This document shows, one piece after another, positions 6,579 to 12,969 of a stretch of 12,969 nt of DNA. How positions within the stretch are numbered: the first letter of the stretch is position 1; the number at the start of each line of letters is the position of its first letter. The position numbers were made by a program, and so were the translations under genes. The stretch is from SIG459 sp045638085 (GTDB lineage Bacteria > Bacillota > Clostridia > Oscillospirales > Oscillospiraceae): contig JAZUAQ010000134.1 in assembly GCA_045638085.1 (NCBI GenBank), positions 1 through 12,969 on the forward strand, given 5' to 3'. A model generated the notes under the pieces. It was not told the DNA's origin and searched no databases. It was given only the letters and a program-made list of their open reading frames with translations.

Positions 6579-7355
6579 ATGCTTCTTGCTGTTGATATTG
6601 GAAATACAAATATAGTTCTGGGCGGCTTTAAGGGGGAGGAAATTGTTTTCCGCACCCGACTGAGTACCAGCCTTGACAAGGGGGAGGCGGAGTATGCCGT
6701 CCTCATCAAGAATCTTCTTGATATTTACGGTGTGGAGCTTTCCAGCGTTGAAGGCTGCATTGTCTCCAGCGTTGTGCCCCCCCTCAATAATGTTATGAAG
6801 AGCGTCCTCAAGCTTCTGACGGGAAAGCTGCCAATTGTTGTGGGACCCGGCGTGAAGACTGGACTTAATGTCACAGGCGGAGATGCAAAGAGCCTGGGGG
6901 CTGACCTCGTTGTGGCTGCAGTTGCGGCTATTGCCAAGTACCCCAAGCCTATGATAGTTATTGATATGGGCACTGCCACAACTCTCTCGGTCATCGATGA
7001 AAGCGGAGCTTTCCGCGGCGGTGTCATCTGTCCCGGCGTTACTATGAGCTACGATGCTCTTTCACGCCGCACTGCTCAGTTGCCCCGAATTTCCTTTGAA
7101 GAGCCTAAGCAGGTGATAAACCTGAACACTGCTGAAAGTATGCAGGCAGGACTTATCTATGGTTCTGCTGCAATGATTGACGGTCTTGTGGACCGCATAA
7201 GCGCCGAGATGGGCTGCGAACCCACACTTGTCGCAACGGGGGGCGTCAGCGAAGGAATTATCCCTAAGTGCCGCCATGAAATAATAGTGGATAGTGACCT
7301 CCTGCTGGACGGTCTTCGGATAATCTACGAGAAAAACAGAAAACAGAAGAAATAA
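6579..7355 (+). CDS. coaX: Type III pantothenate kinase
   Basis: Phosphorylates pantothenate with ATP, the first step of coenzyme A synthesis; type III enzymes resist CoA feedback and need a monovalent cation. The 258-aa protein has the ASKHA-fold signatures DIGNTN (residues 6-11), GADL (107-110, with Asp109 at the catalytic-base position), VIDMGTATT (127-135), GGVICPGV (148-155) and ATGGVSEG near the C-terminus. The usual Arg after GAD is Leu here. I prefer the ATG at 6579, with AGGAG 8 nt upstream, over the in-frame GTG at 6570, which overlaps that site. It follows cysS by 24 bp with no terminator between, so it should share the T-box transcript, and it is followed at once by a strong terminator. 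Confidence 0.95.
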   Translation: MLLAVDIGNTNIVLGGFKGEEIVFRTRLSTSLDKGEAEYAVLIKNLLDIYGVELSSVEGCIVSSVVPPLNNVMKSVLKLLTGKLPIVVGPGVKTGLNVTGGDAKSLGADLVVAAVAAIAKYPKPMIVIDMGTATTLSVIDESGAFRGGVICPGVTMSYDALSRRTAQLPRISFEEPKQVINLNTAESMQAGLIYGSAAMIDGLVDRISAEMGCEPTLVATGGVSEGIIPKCRHEIIVDSDLLLDGLRIIYEKNRKQKK

Positions 7356-7357
7356 AT

Positions 7358-7386
7358 AAAAAAGACCTCCGTAGGAGGTCTTTTTT
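7358..7386. terminator. Bidirectional intrinsic terminator between convergent operons
   Basis: AAAAAAGACCTCC, loop GTA, then GGAGGTCTTTTTT: a perfect stem with G/C-rich core and T-runs on both strands. It ends the cysE-cysS-coaX unit on the plus strand and lies 13 bp past the last gene of the minus-strand operon. Confidence 0.95.
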
Positions 7387-7398
7387 ATTATCCTTATT

Positions 7399-7917
7399 TT
7401 ATTCTTCGTTTACTGGGATTGCATTTCCGCAGGCGCTGCAGAAACGACTGTTGGGAAGAAGCTCAAAACCGCAGCTGGGGCAATATTTATAAACATTGGT
7501 TTCAACACTGCATTCCTCAATTGTGGGCTTAGCCGGGTTAAGCTCGTCGAGAGAGGGCAGAGGCGCGGCTTCCGCGGCGGGAGGAGAGTGAATAATGGTT
7601 TTCCGCTCTTCCTCTGCGGCGGCGAAACAACCTTTTTTGTTCAAAATTTTTGCGCCGACGGAGGAGAATACTCCGGTCCAGAGTATATAGGGGCCTGCGC
7701 TTACGGCTTCGCCATTCAGGGCAATGAAAATTATCATCACAAAGAAGTTGAGGATAAAACAGTAAACGCGGTACCTTTTCCTCGTTATTGCAGCCTTTCT
7801 TGTGGCAGCAAAAATAAGGGGAATGGCACCGTATGCCAGCACCGTGATGATAAGCATGACGAACAAAATTGCAACAAACAGGCCGGGGCTGTATTCAAAT
7901 AATTCAAGCAATTCCAT
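7399..7917 (-). CDS. Uncharacterised membrane protein with C-terminal zinc ribbon (172 aa)
   Basis: Function not recognised. Three hydrophobic segments are visible (about residues 11-38, 50-69 and 74-92), then a Pro/Ala/Glu-rich linker (about 100-140) and a zinc ribbon with CPSCG (146-150) and CSACG (160-164). It lacks a clear cleavable signal peptide. The ATG at 7917 has GAGGAGGGG upstream, overlapping the TGA of the preceding gene (13-bp gap), so translation is probably coupled. That upstream neighbour ends in the same kind of ribbon, which suggests a shared partner or a common origin for the tails. Last gene before the bidirectional terminator. Real gene: high confidence; role: unknown. 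Confidence 0.85.
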   Translation of the reverse strand: MELLELFEYSPGLFVAILFVMLIITVLAYGAIPLIFAATRKAAITRKRYRVYCFILNFFVMIIFIALNGEAVSAGPYILWTGVFSSVGAKILNKKGCFAAAEEERKTIIHSPPAAEAAPLPSLDELNPAKPTIEECSVETNVYKYCPSCGFELLPNSRFCSACGNAIPVNEE

Positions 7918-7930
7918 TTCTGTCCCCTCC

Positions 7931-9529
7931 TCACTTTATCCTTGTTCCGCACTTGCTGCAACAAGAGGTATCTTCTGAAAGCTTATTGCCGCACATGTGG
8001 CAGTATTGCAGGCGGGAGCTGTTAGCGGAGTAATCAGACTGCAAAGGAACTTCGTATACTTTTTCAATGCTGGGGTCTTCAATTGCGGAAATAACTGCAT
8101 CGATAGGCGTGGCCTTCTCTTCGGTTTTGCCGCACTTAAGAATTGCATAGTTAACCGCGATCATGATAACAAGGACTGCGGCCAGAAGCCAGAATATGCC
8201 GATTGTTAGAATGGCTATAAAAGCGGGTATAACAGCGAAGCACAAACCGTAAATCAAGGCGACAATTCTTGCCTTCTTTTTGCTCAGGGGTTTTTTCCTG
8301 ATTGCAAAGCGATAAATGATGATGGGCAGGGGATAGATGGCGGGGGTCAGAAGGAGAACCGCCAGAACGATGAAGCCTATGAGCAGGTACCTGGCTTCGG
8401 TATCGGCTTCGCTTACCTCGAACTGGGGATACTCGCAGCTGCTTACAAGCTGGACAAAATCATCGTAATAGGCGCTGTCGCTGTTGTCAAAAAAGTGAAA
8501 TATGTATGCGATTCCGTTCTCGCAGCGCAGTAGATATATTGTGGTATAATCAGCTTCAATGCCGTAGTCGGAGCCGGAAAAAAGAGCTTCTGCATAGTAA
8601 TATTCTTTGCCGCCGAATGTGCGCAGCGAAACATCACTTTCGTCGCAGGAAAACATATCGGCCACGACCTCGGCAGAAAGAATGTCGTTTTCAAACATAT
8701 CTCTTGTTACAAGATCCTTGGCAAAGCCCAATCCGGATTCGTAGATGTCTTCACTTGCAAAGGTAATATAAGGAGCATCAACAAATTTTGAAACAAACAT
8801 TGTGCCCACGTGGTCTTCGCCCTTAGGTTCGGTGTCTACCGACCAGTTTTCGGGTACGGTGAAGGACAAACCGCTGACCTTATCTTTAAATGTAAAAGCA
8901 GGTGTTGCCGAAGTGGCGGTGCTTAAAGGAGGGAGAGAAACAAAGTCGGTGCTATCAACGATTTCCTTGGCAATAGCTTCCTCATCGAAGCCTATTTGTC
9001 CGGAATAAGAGTGCAGAGTTATATTGATGCCCTTACCATCAATAATGGTGTGATACTGCAGACTGTAAAGCGCGTCAGATGCGCCGGGTTGAGACATATG
9101 AATTCTGAGGAATTTTGTCTGACTGTGGGTATAAATATCTGATTTTATGATGGTGATGCCATTGCTGGTATATAGTTCGTCTATGTCGTCCAGCATGGAG
9201 TTAAGACCGCTGTCGCTGAAATCGTTAAGGTCTTCGTGGGCGAGTTCATCCATCGTGACCATAAGCTCATATTGCATAAGTTGATCCATAGCATAGAGGT
9301 AGACTTTGTTTTCATACATGAAGTCCAGATCCTGCTTGCTTATGCCGTATTCCTTCAGCAAGGGGTCGTCGCTTTTGATGTCGCGGGTGAAAACATCAAA
9401 TTCATCGGGGATGGAAATGCTCATGTCGAGCTCTTCAAGGTAATAGCTTGTTCCGTCGGCAAAGGCGGGAATGGATAAGAGCGCGAGAAATAGGCAAAAA
9501 GCCAAAATCAAAGTTCCAAAGCGTTTCAT
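7931..9529 (-). CDS. Uncharacterised exported/membrane-anchored protein with repeated domain and C-terminal zinc ribbon (532 aa)
   Basis: Function not recognised. A signal peptide is visible at residues 1-24 (KR, hydrophobic core, then PAFA before DG). Two related domains follow, about 30-200 and 213-370; their starts align as MSISIPDEFDVFTRD and LSFTVPENWSVDTEP. These are likely extracytoplasmic. Membrane segments follow at about 381-407, 422-444 and 446-465, then a tail with zinc ribbon CHMCG (510-514) and CSKCG (524-528), probably cytoplasmic if topology is as drawn. The ATG at 9529 is the only early Met; GGAG is just 2 nt away and AGGGG 12 nt away, so initiation may be weak. It lies 30 bp after the acyltransferase and 13 bp before the 172-aa membrane gene. 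A cell-surface sensing or envelope role is a guess. Confidence 0.85.
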   Translation of the reverse strand: MKRFGTLILAFCLFLALLSIPAFADGTSYYLEELDMSISIPDEFDVFTRDIKSDDPLLKEYGISKQDLDFMYENKVYLYAMDQLMQYELMVTMDELAHEDLNDFSDSGLNSMLDDIDELYTSNGITIIKSDIYTHSQTKFLRIHMSQPGASDALYSLQYHTIIDGKGINITLHSYSGQIGFDEEAIAKEIVDSTDFVSLPPLSTATSATPAFTFKDKVSGLSFTVPENWSVDTEPKGEDHVGTMFVSKFVDAPYITFASEDIYESGLGFAKDLVTRDMFENDILSAEVVADMFSCDESDVSLRTFGGKEYYYAEALFSGSDYGIEADYTTIYLLRCENGIAYIFHFFDNSDSAYYDDFVQLVSSCEYPQFEVSEADTEARYLLIGFIVLAVLLLTPAIYPLPIIIYRFAIRKKPLSKKKARIVALIYGLCFAVIPAFIAILTIGIFWLLAAVLVIMIAVNYAILKCGKTEEKATPIDAVISAIEDPSIEKVYEVPLQSDYSANSSRLQYCHMCGNKLSEDTSCCSKCGTRIK

Positions 9530-9559
9530 ATCTCCAAAACCCCTTTCTTGAATTTGCGT

Positions 9560-10180
9560 TTATTTATCGTACTTTTTTATAAAGCCTTCAACATCGTCAA
9601 AATCACGGACACGCTGGGCGAACTGCTCATGGCTCCAATCCCACCATTTGATTCTCAGCATGGCGGCGATGGTCTCTTCGTCATAGCGCCAGCCGATGTT
9701 TGCGGCGGGAACACCGCCAACTATCTCGTAGGGGCGCACATCATGGGTGACAACGGCACCTGCGGCAATCACCGCGCCGTCGCCAATGTTGACACCGCCC
9801 ATTATTATTGCGTTATGGCCTATCCACACATCATTGCCTATGCTGCAGCGGTTGCTGCGTCTCCACTCAATGAGAGAGTCATCGTCCGCTCCAAAACCGT
9901 AGTGGGAGCAGCGATAGGTGAAATGGTGGCTGGCAGCACGGATGCGATGAGGGTGCTGAACTGGATTTATGCGCACGCCCGTTGCGATGCTTGCAAACTT
10001 GCCTATTTCGGTGTAGATAATATCGTTCCCACCGAAGCAGTAGGAGTAAGCGCCAAGCACCGTTTCTTCCAGCACGCAGTTATCTCCCAGCTCGGTATAA
10101 GGACCGAGGGAGCAGTTTTTCACCTTGCAGCTGGGGTGGATAAGGGGCTTTTCGGAAAGTGTTTGAGTGAAATCCAACAT
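9560..10180 (-). CDS. Hexapeptide-repeat acyltransferase (DapH/CatB-like)
   Basis: Left-handed beta-helix acyltransferase of 206 aa, probably using acetyl-CoA or another acyl-CoA; acceptor unknown. Repeats run from about residue 14 to 65, then a loop insertion with INPVQHPHR (71-79) and HFTYR (86-90), then further repeats including SIGNDVWIGHNAIIMGGVNI (113-132) and GAVVTHDV (141-148), ending in GGVPA (155-159). The IIYTEIGKF...RINP...HP...HFTYR pattern recalls the hexapeptide transferases found in some phosphonate operons and xenobiotic acetyltransferases, but no phosphonate genes are present here. Start chosen at ATG 10180, one base after the pgsA stop (TGATATG), rather than 72 nt upstream inside pgsA. 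The link with pgsA may mean an envelope substrate, which is inference only. Confidence 0.88.
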   Translation of the reverse strand: MLDFTQTLSEKPLIHPSCKVKNCSLGPYTELGDNCVLEETVLGAYSYCFGGNDIIYTEIGKFASIATGVRINPVQHPHRIRAASHHFTYRCSHYGFGADDDSLIEWRRSNRCSIGNDVWIGHNAIIMGGVNIGDGAVIAAGAVVTHDVRPYEIVGGVPAANIGWRYDEETIAAMLRIKWWDWSHEQFAQRVRDFDDVEGFIKKYDK

Positions 10181-10181
10181 A

Positions 10182-10706
10182 TCAGTACACCTTGGAGAAA
10201 ACTTCCTTGTTCTTGATAAAATACTCGATGCCGGAATAAAGAGTGCTTGCAAGAATAATTATCTGGCAGACAAGGTTGAGCCAGAAAAAGTTGAAGCCAA
10301 GCATAAAGCAGAGGCAGACGATGGTGAGTGTGGTCTTAACCTTGCCGGACCATGCGGCGGCAATAACCTTTCCTTGCTCAACTGCAACAAGACGCATACC
10401 GCTCACGGCAAATTCTCTCAGCAGCACAAGGGCAAGCACCCAGCCGCTCATCTGACCGGTCTGAACAAACCAGCACATGGCGGCAACAACAAGCATCTTG
10501 TCTGCAAGGGGGTCCATAAACTTGCCGAAATCTGTAACCTGATTGCGGCTGCGGGCAATGTGACCGTCAATAAGGTCGGTGATGCCTGCAGCAATGAAAA
10601 CGGCAAGAGCAACCCAGTTGGCATAGGGGAAGCCCCAATAGAGAATTATGAGAAAAATGGGTATAAGAGCTATACGAAGCAGTGTGAGTCTGTTGGCAGT
10701 GTTCAT
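10182..10706 (-). CDS. pgsA: CDP-diacylglycerol--glycerol-3-phosphate 3-phosphatidyltransferase
   Basis: Integral membrane enzyme that makes phosphatidylglycerol phosphate from CDP-diacylglycerol and glycerol 3-phosphate. The 174-aa protein has several hydrophobic segments (about residues 8-24, 29-46, 70-84, 87-100, 125-158). The complete CDP-alcohol phosphatidyltransferase motif is present: Asp44, Asp47-Gly48, Ala51-Arg52, Gly61, Asp65 and Asp69. Start taken at ATG 10706, with GGAGG 9 nt upstream and a normal N-terminus (MNTANRLTLLRI); the longer reading frame upstream overlaps the small ORF. Both flanking junctions are TGATATG with a single base between stop and start, so it is translationally linked to its neighbours. 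The exact acceptor alcohol is inferred from size and gene context. Confidence 0.93.
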   Translation of the reverse strand: MNTANRLTLLRIALIPIFLIILYWGFPYANWVALAVFIAAGITDLIDGHIARSRNQVTDFGKFMDPLADKMLVVAAMCWFVQTGQMSGWVLALVLLREFAVSGMRLVAVEQGKVIAAAWSGKVKTTLTIVCLCFMLGFNFFWLNLVCQIIILASTLYSGIEYFIKNKEVFSKVY

Positions 10707-10707
10707 A

Positions 10708-10899
10708 TCAAAATTCCTCCGGTATACGGCTCCGCTCCAACTGGCGGAGGAGGCGGGTGAAATAGTCGGCCTGATAGTCAATTGCTTCCAGCCAAAGCTT
10801 TTTTGCGCTTTTGCAGGCAAAATCAATATCCTTCAGGCGCTCAATGGAACTTTTTGCGAAATCAAGAGTTTTCCTGATGTTAAACCTGTTCTCCTGCAA
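10708..10899 (-). CDS. Putative small ORF between rimO and pgsA (63 aa, TTG start)
   Basis: Not recognised. From the TTG at 10899 the frame gives a 63-residue, charged, probably helical protein beginning MQENRFNIRKTLD and ending RSRIPEEF, with no signal peptide or motif. AAGG lies 8 nt before the TTG, and the frame overlaps the end of rimO by 20 bp. In support, its TGA is one base before the pgsA ATG in the same TGATATG arrangement as the pgsA/acyltransferase junction, and its end carries the pgsA ribosome binding site. Without it there would be a 173-bp gap in an otherwise gapless operon. Against it: no ATG or GTG start after the end of rimO, and no homolog I can name. Confidence 0.5.
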   Translation of the reverse strand: MQENRFNIRKTLDFAKSSIERLKDIDFACKSAKKLWLEAIDYQADYFTRLLRQLERSRIPEEF

Positions 10900-12226
10900 G
10901 GAAGTAACCTTCGAAAAATTCTTCGGTGAAGCCGGTGATGCGAACATTGACGAAATCGCCCTTCTCGCAGTCACCTTCAAAGTATACCTTGTCGTCAACA
11001 TCGGGAGAGTCTGCGGCGGAGCGTCCAACGCGGTAAGCGCCGTCACTGCCACTGCAAAGCACCTTGACGGTAGTGCCTATGCGGCTTGCGTTATATTCGT
11101 CCAGAATATGCTCCTGCAGACGGCGAAGCATATCTGCGCGCTCATAGGCGGTGTCCTCGTCGCAGCGGTCGCTCATCTCACCGGAGGGCGTGCCCTCTTC
11201 GGGAGAATAGGGGAAAACGCCTGCGCGCTCGATTTTGGCTTCGCGGAGGAACTCGCAAAGCTCCTCGAACTCAGCCTCGCCCTCGCCGGGGTGCCCGACA
11301 ATAAGGCTGGTGCGGATTACAAGACCGGGGATGCGCTCTCGGAGCTTTTTGAAAAGCTCACGGTAGCTTTCGCTTGTGCCGCGGCGGTTCATGCGGCGGA
11401 GAACTTCTGTATTGATGTGCTGGATGGGGATATCCAGATATTTTACGATTTTTTCGTTGTTGGCTACCTCATCGATAAGCTCATCGTCGATTTCGTTGGG
11501 ATAGAGATAGTGGAGACGAATCCACTCTATACCCTCGATGTCGCTGAGTTCGCGGCAAAGCTCAGCAAGGCGGCGTTTGCCGTAAAGGTCTGTGCCGTAG
11601 CGGGTCAGATCCTGAGCAATAAGGATAAGCTCCTTGACGCCGATTTCAGCCAGAGAGGAAGCCTCGGCAATGATGTTTTCCATGGGGCGGGAGCGGAAGG
11701 AACCGCGGATGTCGGGGATGGCGCAGTAGTTGCAGCGGTTGTCGCAGCCTTCGGCAATCTTTATGTATGCCCATTCGGGACCTGTGGTCAGGTAGCGGCC
11801 AACCTCGTCAACGGGACCGTTCTTGTCGCCGAAGCGGTCGGCTTCTCTGTTCTCAAGGACTGCTTCCACAACCTCAACAATGTCCTGATAGCTGCCAACA
11901 CCCACAAGGGCATCAACTTCGGGCAGCTCGGTTTTTATCTCCTGAGCATAACGCTGAGCAAGACAACCGGTAACCACAAGCTTTTTGGGACGCTCGGTGT
12001 CTTTAAGTTCGGCCATGCTGAGGATTTCCTCAATTGCCTCGCTCTTTGCGCTGTCGATGAAGCCGCAGGTGTTGATGATGATAACATCTGCCCAATCGGG
12101 ATCTTCAACAAAGTAGTAGCCAGCATTGTGCAGACGCAGCATCATCTGCTCGGTATTTACAAGATTCTTGGCGCAGCCAAGGCTAATTATATGAATGGCG
12201 ATATCTTTTGCCATGTTTTCTTCCAT
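10880..12226 (-). CDS. rimO: Ribosomal protein S12 methylthiotransferase
   Basis: Radical SAM enzyme that methylthiolates an Asp of ribosomal protein S12. The 448-aa protein has the methylthiotransferase N-terminal domain with cluster ligands Cys18 (ISLGCAKN), Cys54 (NTCGFID) and Cys88 (TGCLAQR), the radical SAM cluster CDNRCNYC (161-168), and a C-terminal TRAM domain from about 380. ISLGCAKNLVNTE and EGCDNRCNYCAIP favour RimO over the tRNA-modifying MiaB. Start chosen at ATG 12226 with GAGGAG 7 nt upstream; another Met four codons later is possible, and a longer frame would run into recX. It follows the recX stop by 4 bp. Two [4Fe-4S] clusters imply low-oxygen or protected conditions for activity. 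Confidence 0.95.
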   Translation of the reverse strand: MEENMAKDIAIHIISLGCAKNLVNTEQMMLRLHNAGYYFVEDPDWADVIIINTCGFIDSAKSEAIEEILSMAELKDTERPKKLVVTGCLAQRYAQEIKTELPEVDALVGVGSYQDIVEVVEAVLENREADRFGDKNGPVDEVGRYLTTGPEWAYIKIAEGCDNRCNYCAIPDIRGSFRSRPMENIIAEASSLAEIGVKELILIAQDLTRYGTDLYGKRRLAELCRELSDIEGIEWIRLHYLYPNEIDDELIDEVANNEKIVKYLDIPIQHINTEVLRRMNRRGTSESYRELFKKLRERIPGLVIRTSLIVGHPGEGEAEFEELCEFLREAKIERAGVFPYSPEEGTPSGEMSDRCDEDTAYERADMLRRLQEHILDEYNASRIGTTVKVLCSGSDGAYRVGRSAADSPDVDDKVYFEGDCEKGDFVNVRITGFTEEFFEGYFLAGEQV

Positions 12227-12230
12227 ATTA

Positions 12231-12845
12231 TCACTCCTCGAAGTCGGATTCATACCTATAGAGGGCGGAGCGTATCTCCTCCCAACTGTAGCCTCGGCGC
12301 AAAAGCGCATCGGAGGCTTTTTTAACGGCGGTTTTGTCGGATGTGGGCTGACCCCTCATGCGGGAGGCAAGAAGTTTGTCCAGCGTTTCATCCGTTTCGG
12401 GCATCTCCTCAAGAGCATCTTCCCAGTGTTCGCGGGAGACCTTGTGGCGGTAAAGCTCGTCTTTAACCCGTCTTATGCCGTAGCCCTTGGCGGCATAGTG
12501 GCGCACAAGCATGCGTGCGTATTCGGCATCGTTGATAAGTCCAAGCTCAATAAAGCGGGCAACAACTGCGGCAGCGTGGAATTCGTTTTCACCCTTTTCG
12601 ATAAGCTTGTCGTAAAGCTCCCGCTCGCTGATAGGGCGGGTGCCTATAATGCGCAGAGCCCGCTCTTTGGCTCTGCCGAGACCTGCGGCCTCGCTTACTG
12701 CGGCAAATTCCTCATCGCTGAGTTCCCTGCCTGTGTAAAGAGAAAAATCCGCAATGACGGCAAGCCCCATTTTCATGGAGCTGCCGTCGGAAAATTTCAC
12801 TTCATAATGCTCAGGACGAATCTCCCGAAGCTCGGTGACCGTCAC
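12231..12845 (-). CDS. recX: RecA regulator RecX
   Basis: Small helical protein that binds RecA filaments and modulates recombination and strand exchange. The 204-aa length is normal for Firmicutes. RecX three-helix repeats are recognisable: ALRIIGTRPISERELYDKL (about residues 63-81), VVARFIELGLINDAEYAR (93-110) and GIRRVKDELYRHKVS (122-136). Start is GTG at 12845 with GAGGG 7 nt upstream; the site lies inside the last codons of recA, and only 3 bp separate the recA stop from the GTG. This tight coupling and weak start would keep RecX well below RecA, as is usual for the pair. Confidence 0.93.
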   Translation of the reverse strand: MTVTELREIRPEHYEVKFSDGSSMKMGLAVIADFSLYTGRELSDEEFAAVSEAAGLGRAKERALRIIGTRPISERELYDKLIEKGENEFHAAAVVARFIELGLINDAEYARMLVRHYAAKGYGIRRVKDELYRHKVSREHWEDALEEMPETDETLDKLLASRMRGQPTSDKTAVKKASDALLRRGYSWEEIRSALYRYESDFEE

Positions 12846-12848
12846 TTA

Positions 12849-12969
12849 TCAGCCCTCGAAATCGTCGGCGGAAATGTCAACGGCGCCGCCTGCTGCCTGA
12901 GCGGCCTTGCGTGCCTGGGGGCTCATGAGCTTGTAGGCGTTGTCGCGGATCTGGTGCTCAATGCCGTCG
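12849..12969 (-). CDS. recA: RecA recombinase, C-terminal 39 residues only
   Basis: Only the end of the gene is in the window; the start lies beyond 12969. The visible 39 residues run DGIEHQIRDNAYKL to a tail ending DISADDFEG, an acidic end typical of RecA. No catalytic motif is in view, so the assignment depends on this tail and on recX lying 3 bp downstream, the canonical arrangement. Confidence 0.75.
   Translation of the reverse strand, partial: DGIEHQIRDNAYKLMSPQARKAAQAAGGAVDISADDFEG

Noticed and set aside
10811..12325. Open plus-strand frame of about 504 codons opposite rimO
   Set aside because: Shadow frame of rimO with the same cause; no recognisable domain and it crosses three real genes.

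Overview
The window reads as chromosome of an anaerobic Gram-positive bacterium of the class Clostridia, most likely a gut Oscillospirales-type lineage. This is inferred from a cysteine T-box leader, a type III pantothenate kinase, the recA-recX-rimO-pgsA order, a molybdenum/iron-sulfur enzyme of the transhydroxylase type, strong AGGAGG ribosome binding sites, and roughly balanced base composition. There are no tRNA or rRNA genes, no CRISPR array, and no transposase or phage gene.

Region 1 (1-3721, minus strand) holds a two-gene operon for a bis-molybdopterin enzyme and its iron-sulfur partner. The two genes overlap by 4 bp and resemble pyrogallol-phloroglucinol transhydroxylase and gut catechol dehydroxylases. 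The iron-sulfur subunit runs off the left edge. The operon has its own near-consensus promoter and an 18-bp palindrome at the predicted transcription start. Upstream of it, with a separate promoter, lies dut (dUTPase).

Region 2 (about 3800-7386, plus strand) is a cysteine-related transcription unit: a near-consensus promoter, a T-box leader with a UGC (Cys) specifier and an intrinsic terminator, then cysE, cysS and coaX, closed by a bidirectional terminator. The dut and T-box promoters are back to back. Between cysE and cysS lies a 326-bp non-coding element with 27-nt imperfect inverted ends that enclose three further hairpins. It is either a dispersed MITE/REP-like repeat or a structured RNA, and it is the least explained part of the window.

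Region 3 (7399-12969, minus strand) is a tightly packed run read from the right edge: recA (C-terminal end only), recX, rimO, a putative 63-aa ORF, pgsA, a hexapeptide-repeat acyltransferase, and two uncharacterised membrane proteins that both end in a four-cysteine zinc ribbon. Junctions are 1-30 bp or overlap slightly, so this is probably one operon ending at the shared terminator at 7358-7386.

The strongest leads are the molybdoenzyme operon, whose substrate cannot be assigned, its candidate operator, the inverted-repeat element between cysE and cysS, the likely placement of coaX under tRNA-Cys control, and the small ORF between rimO and pgsA.
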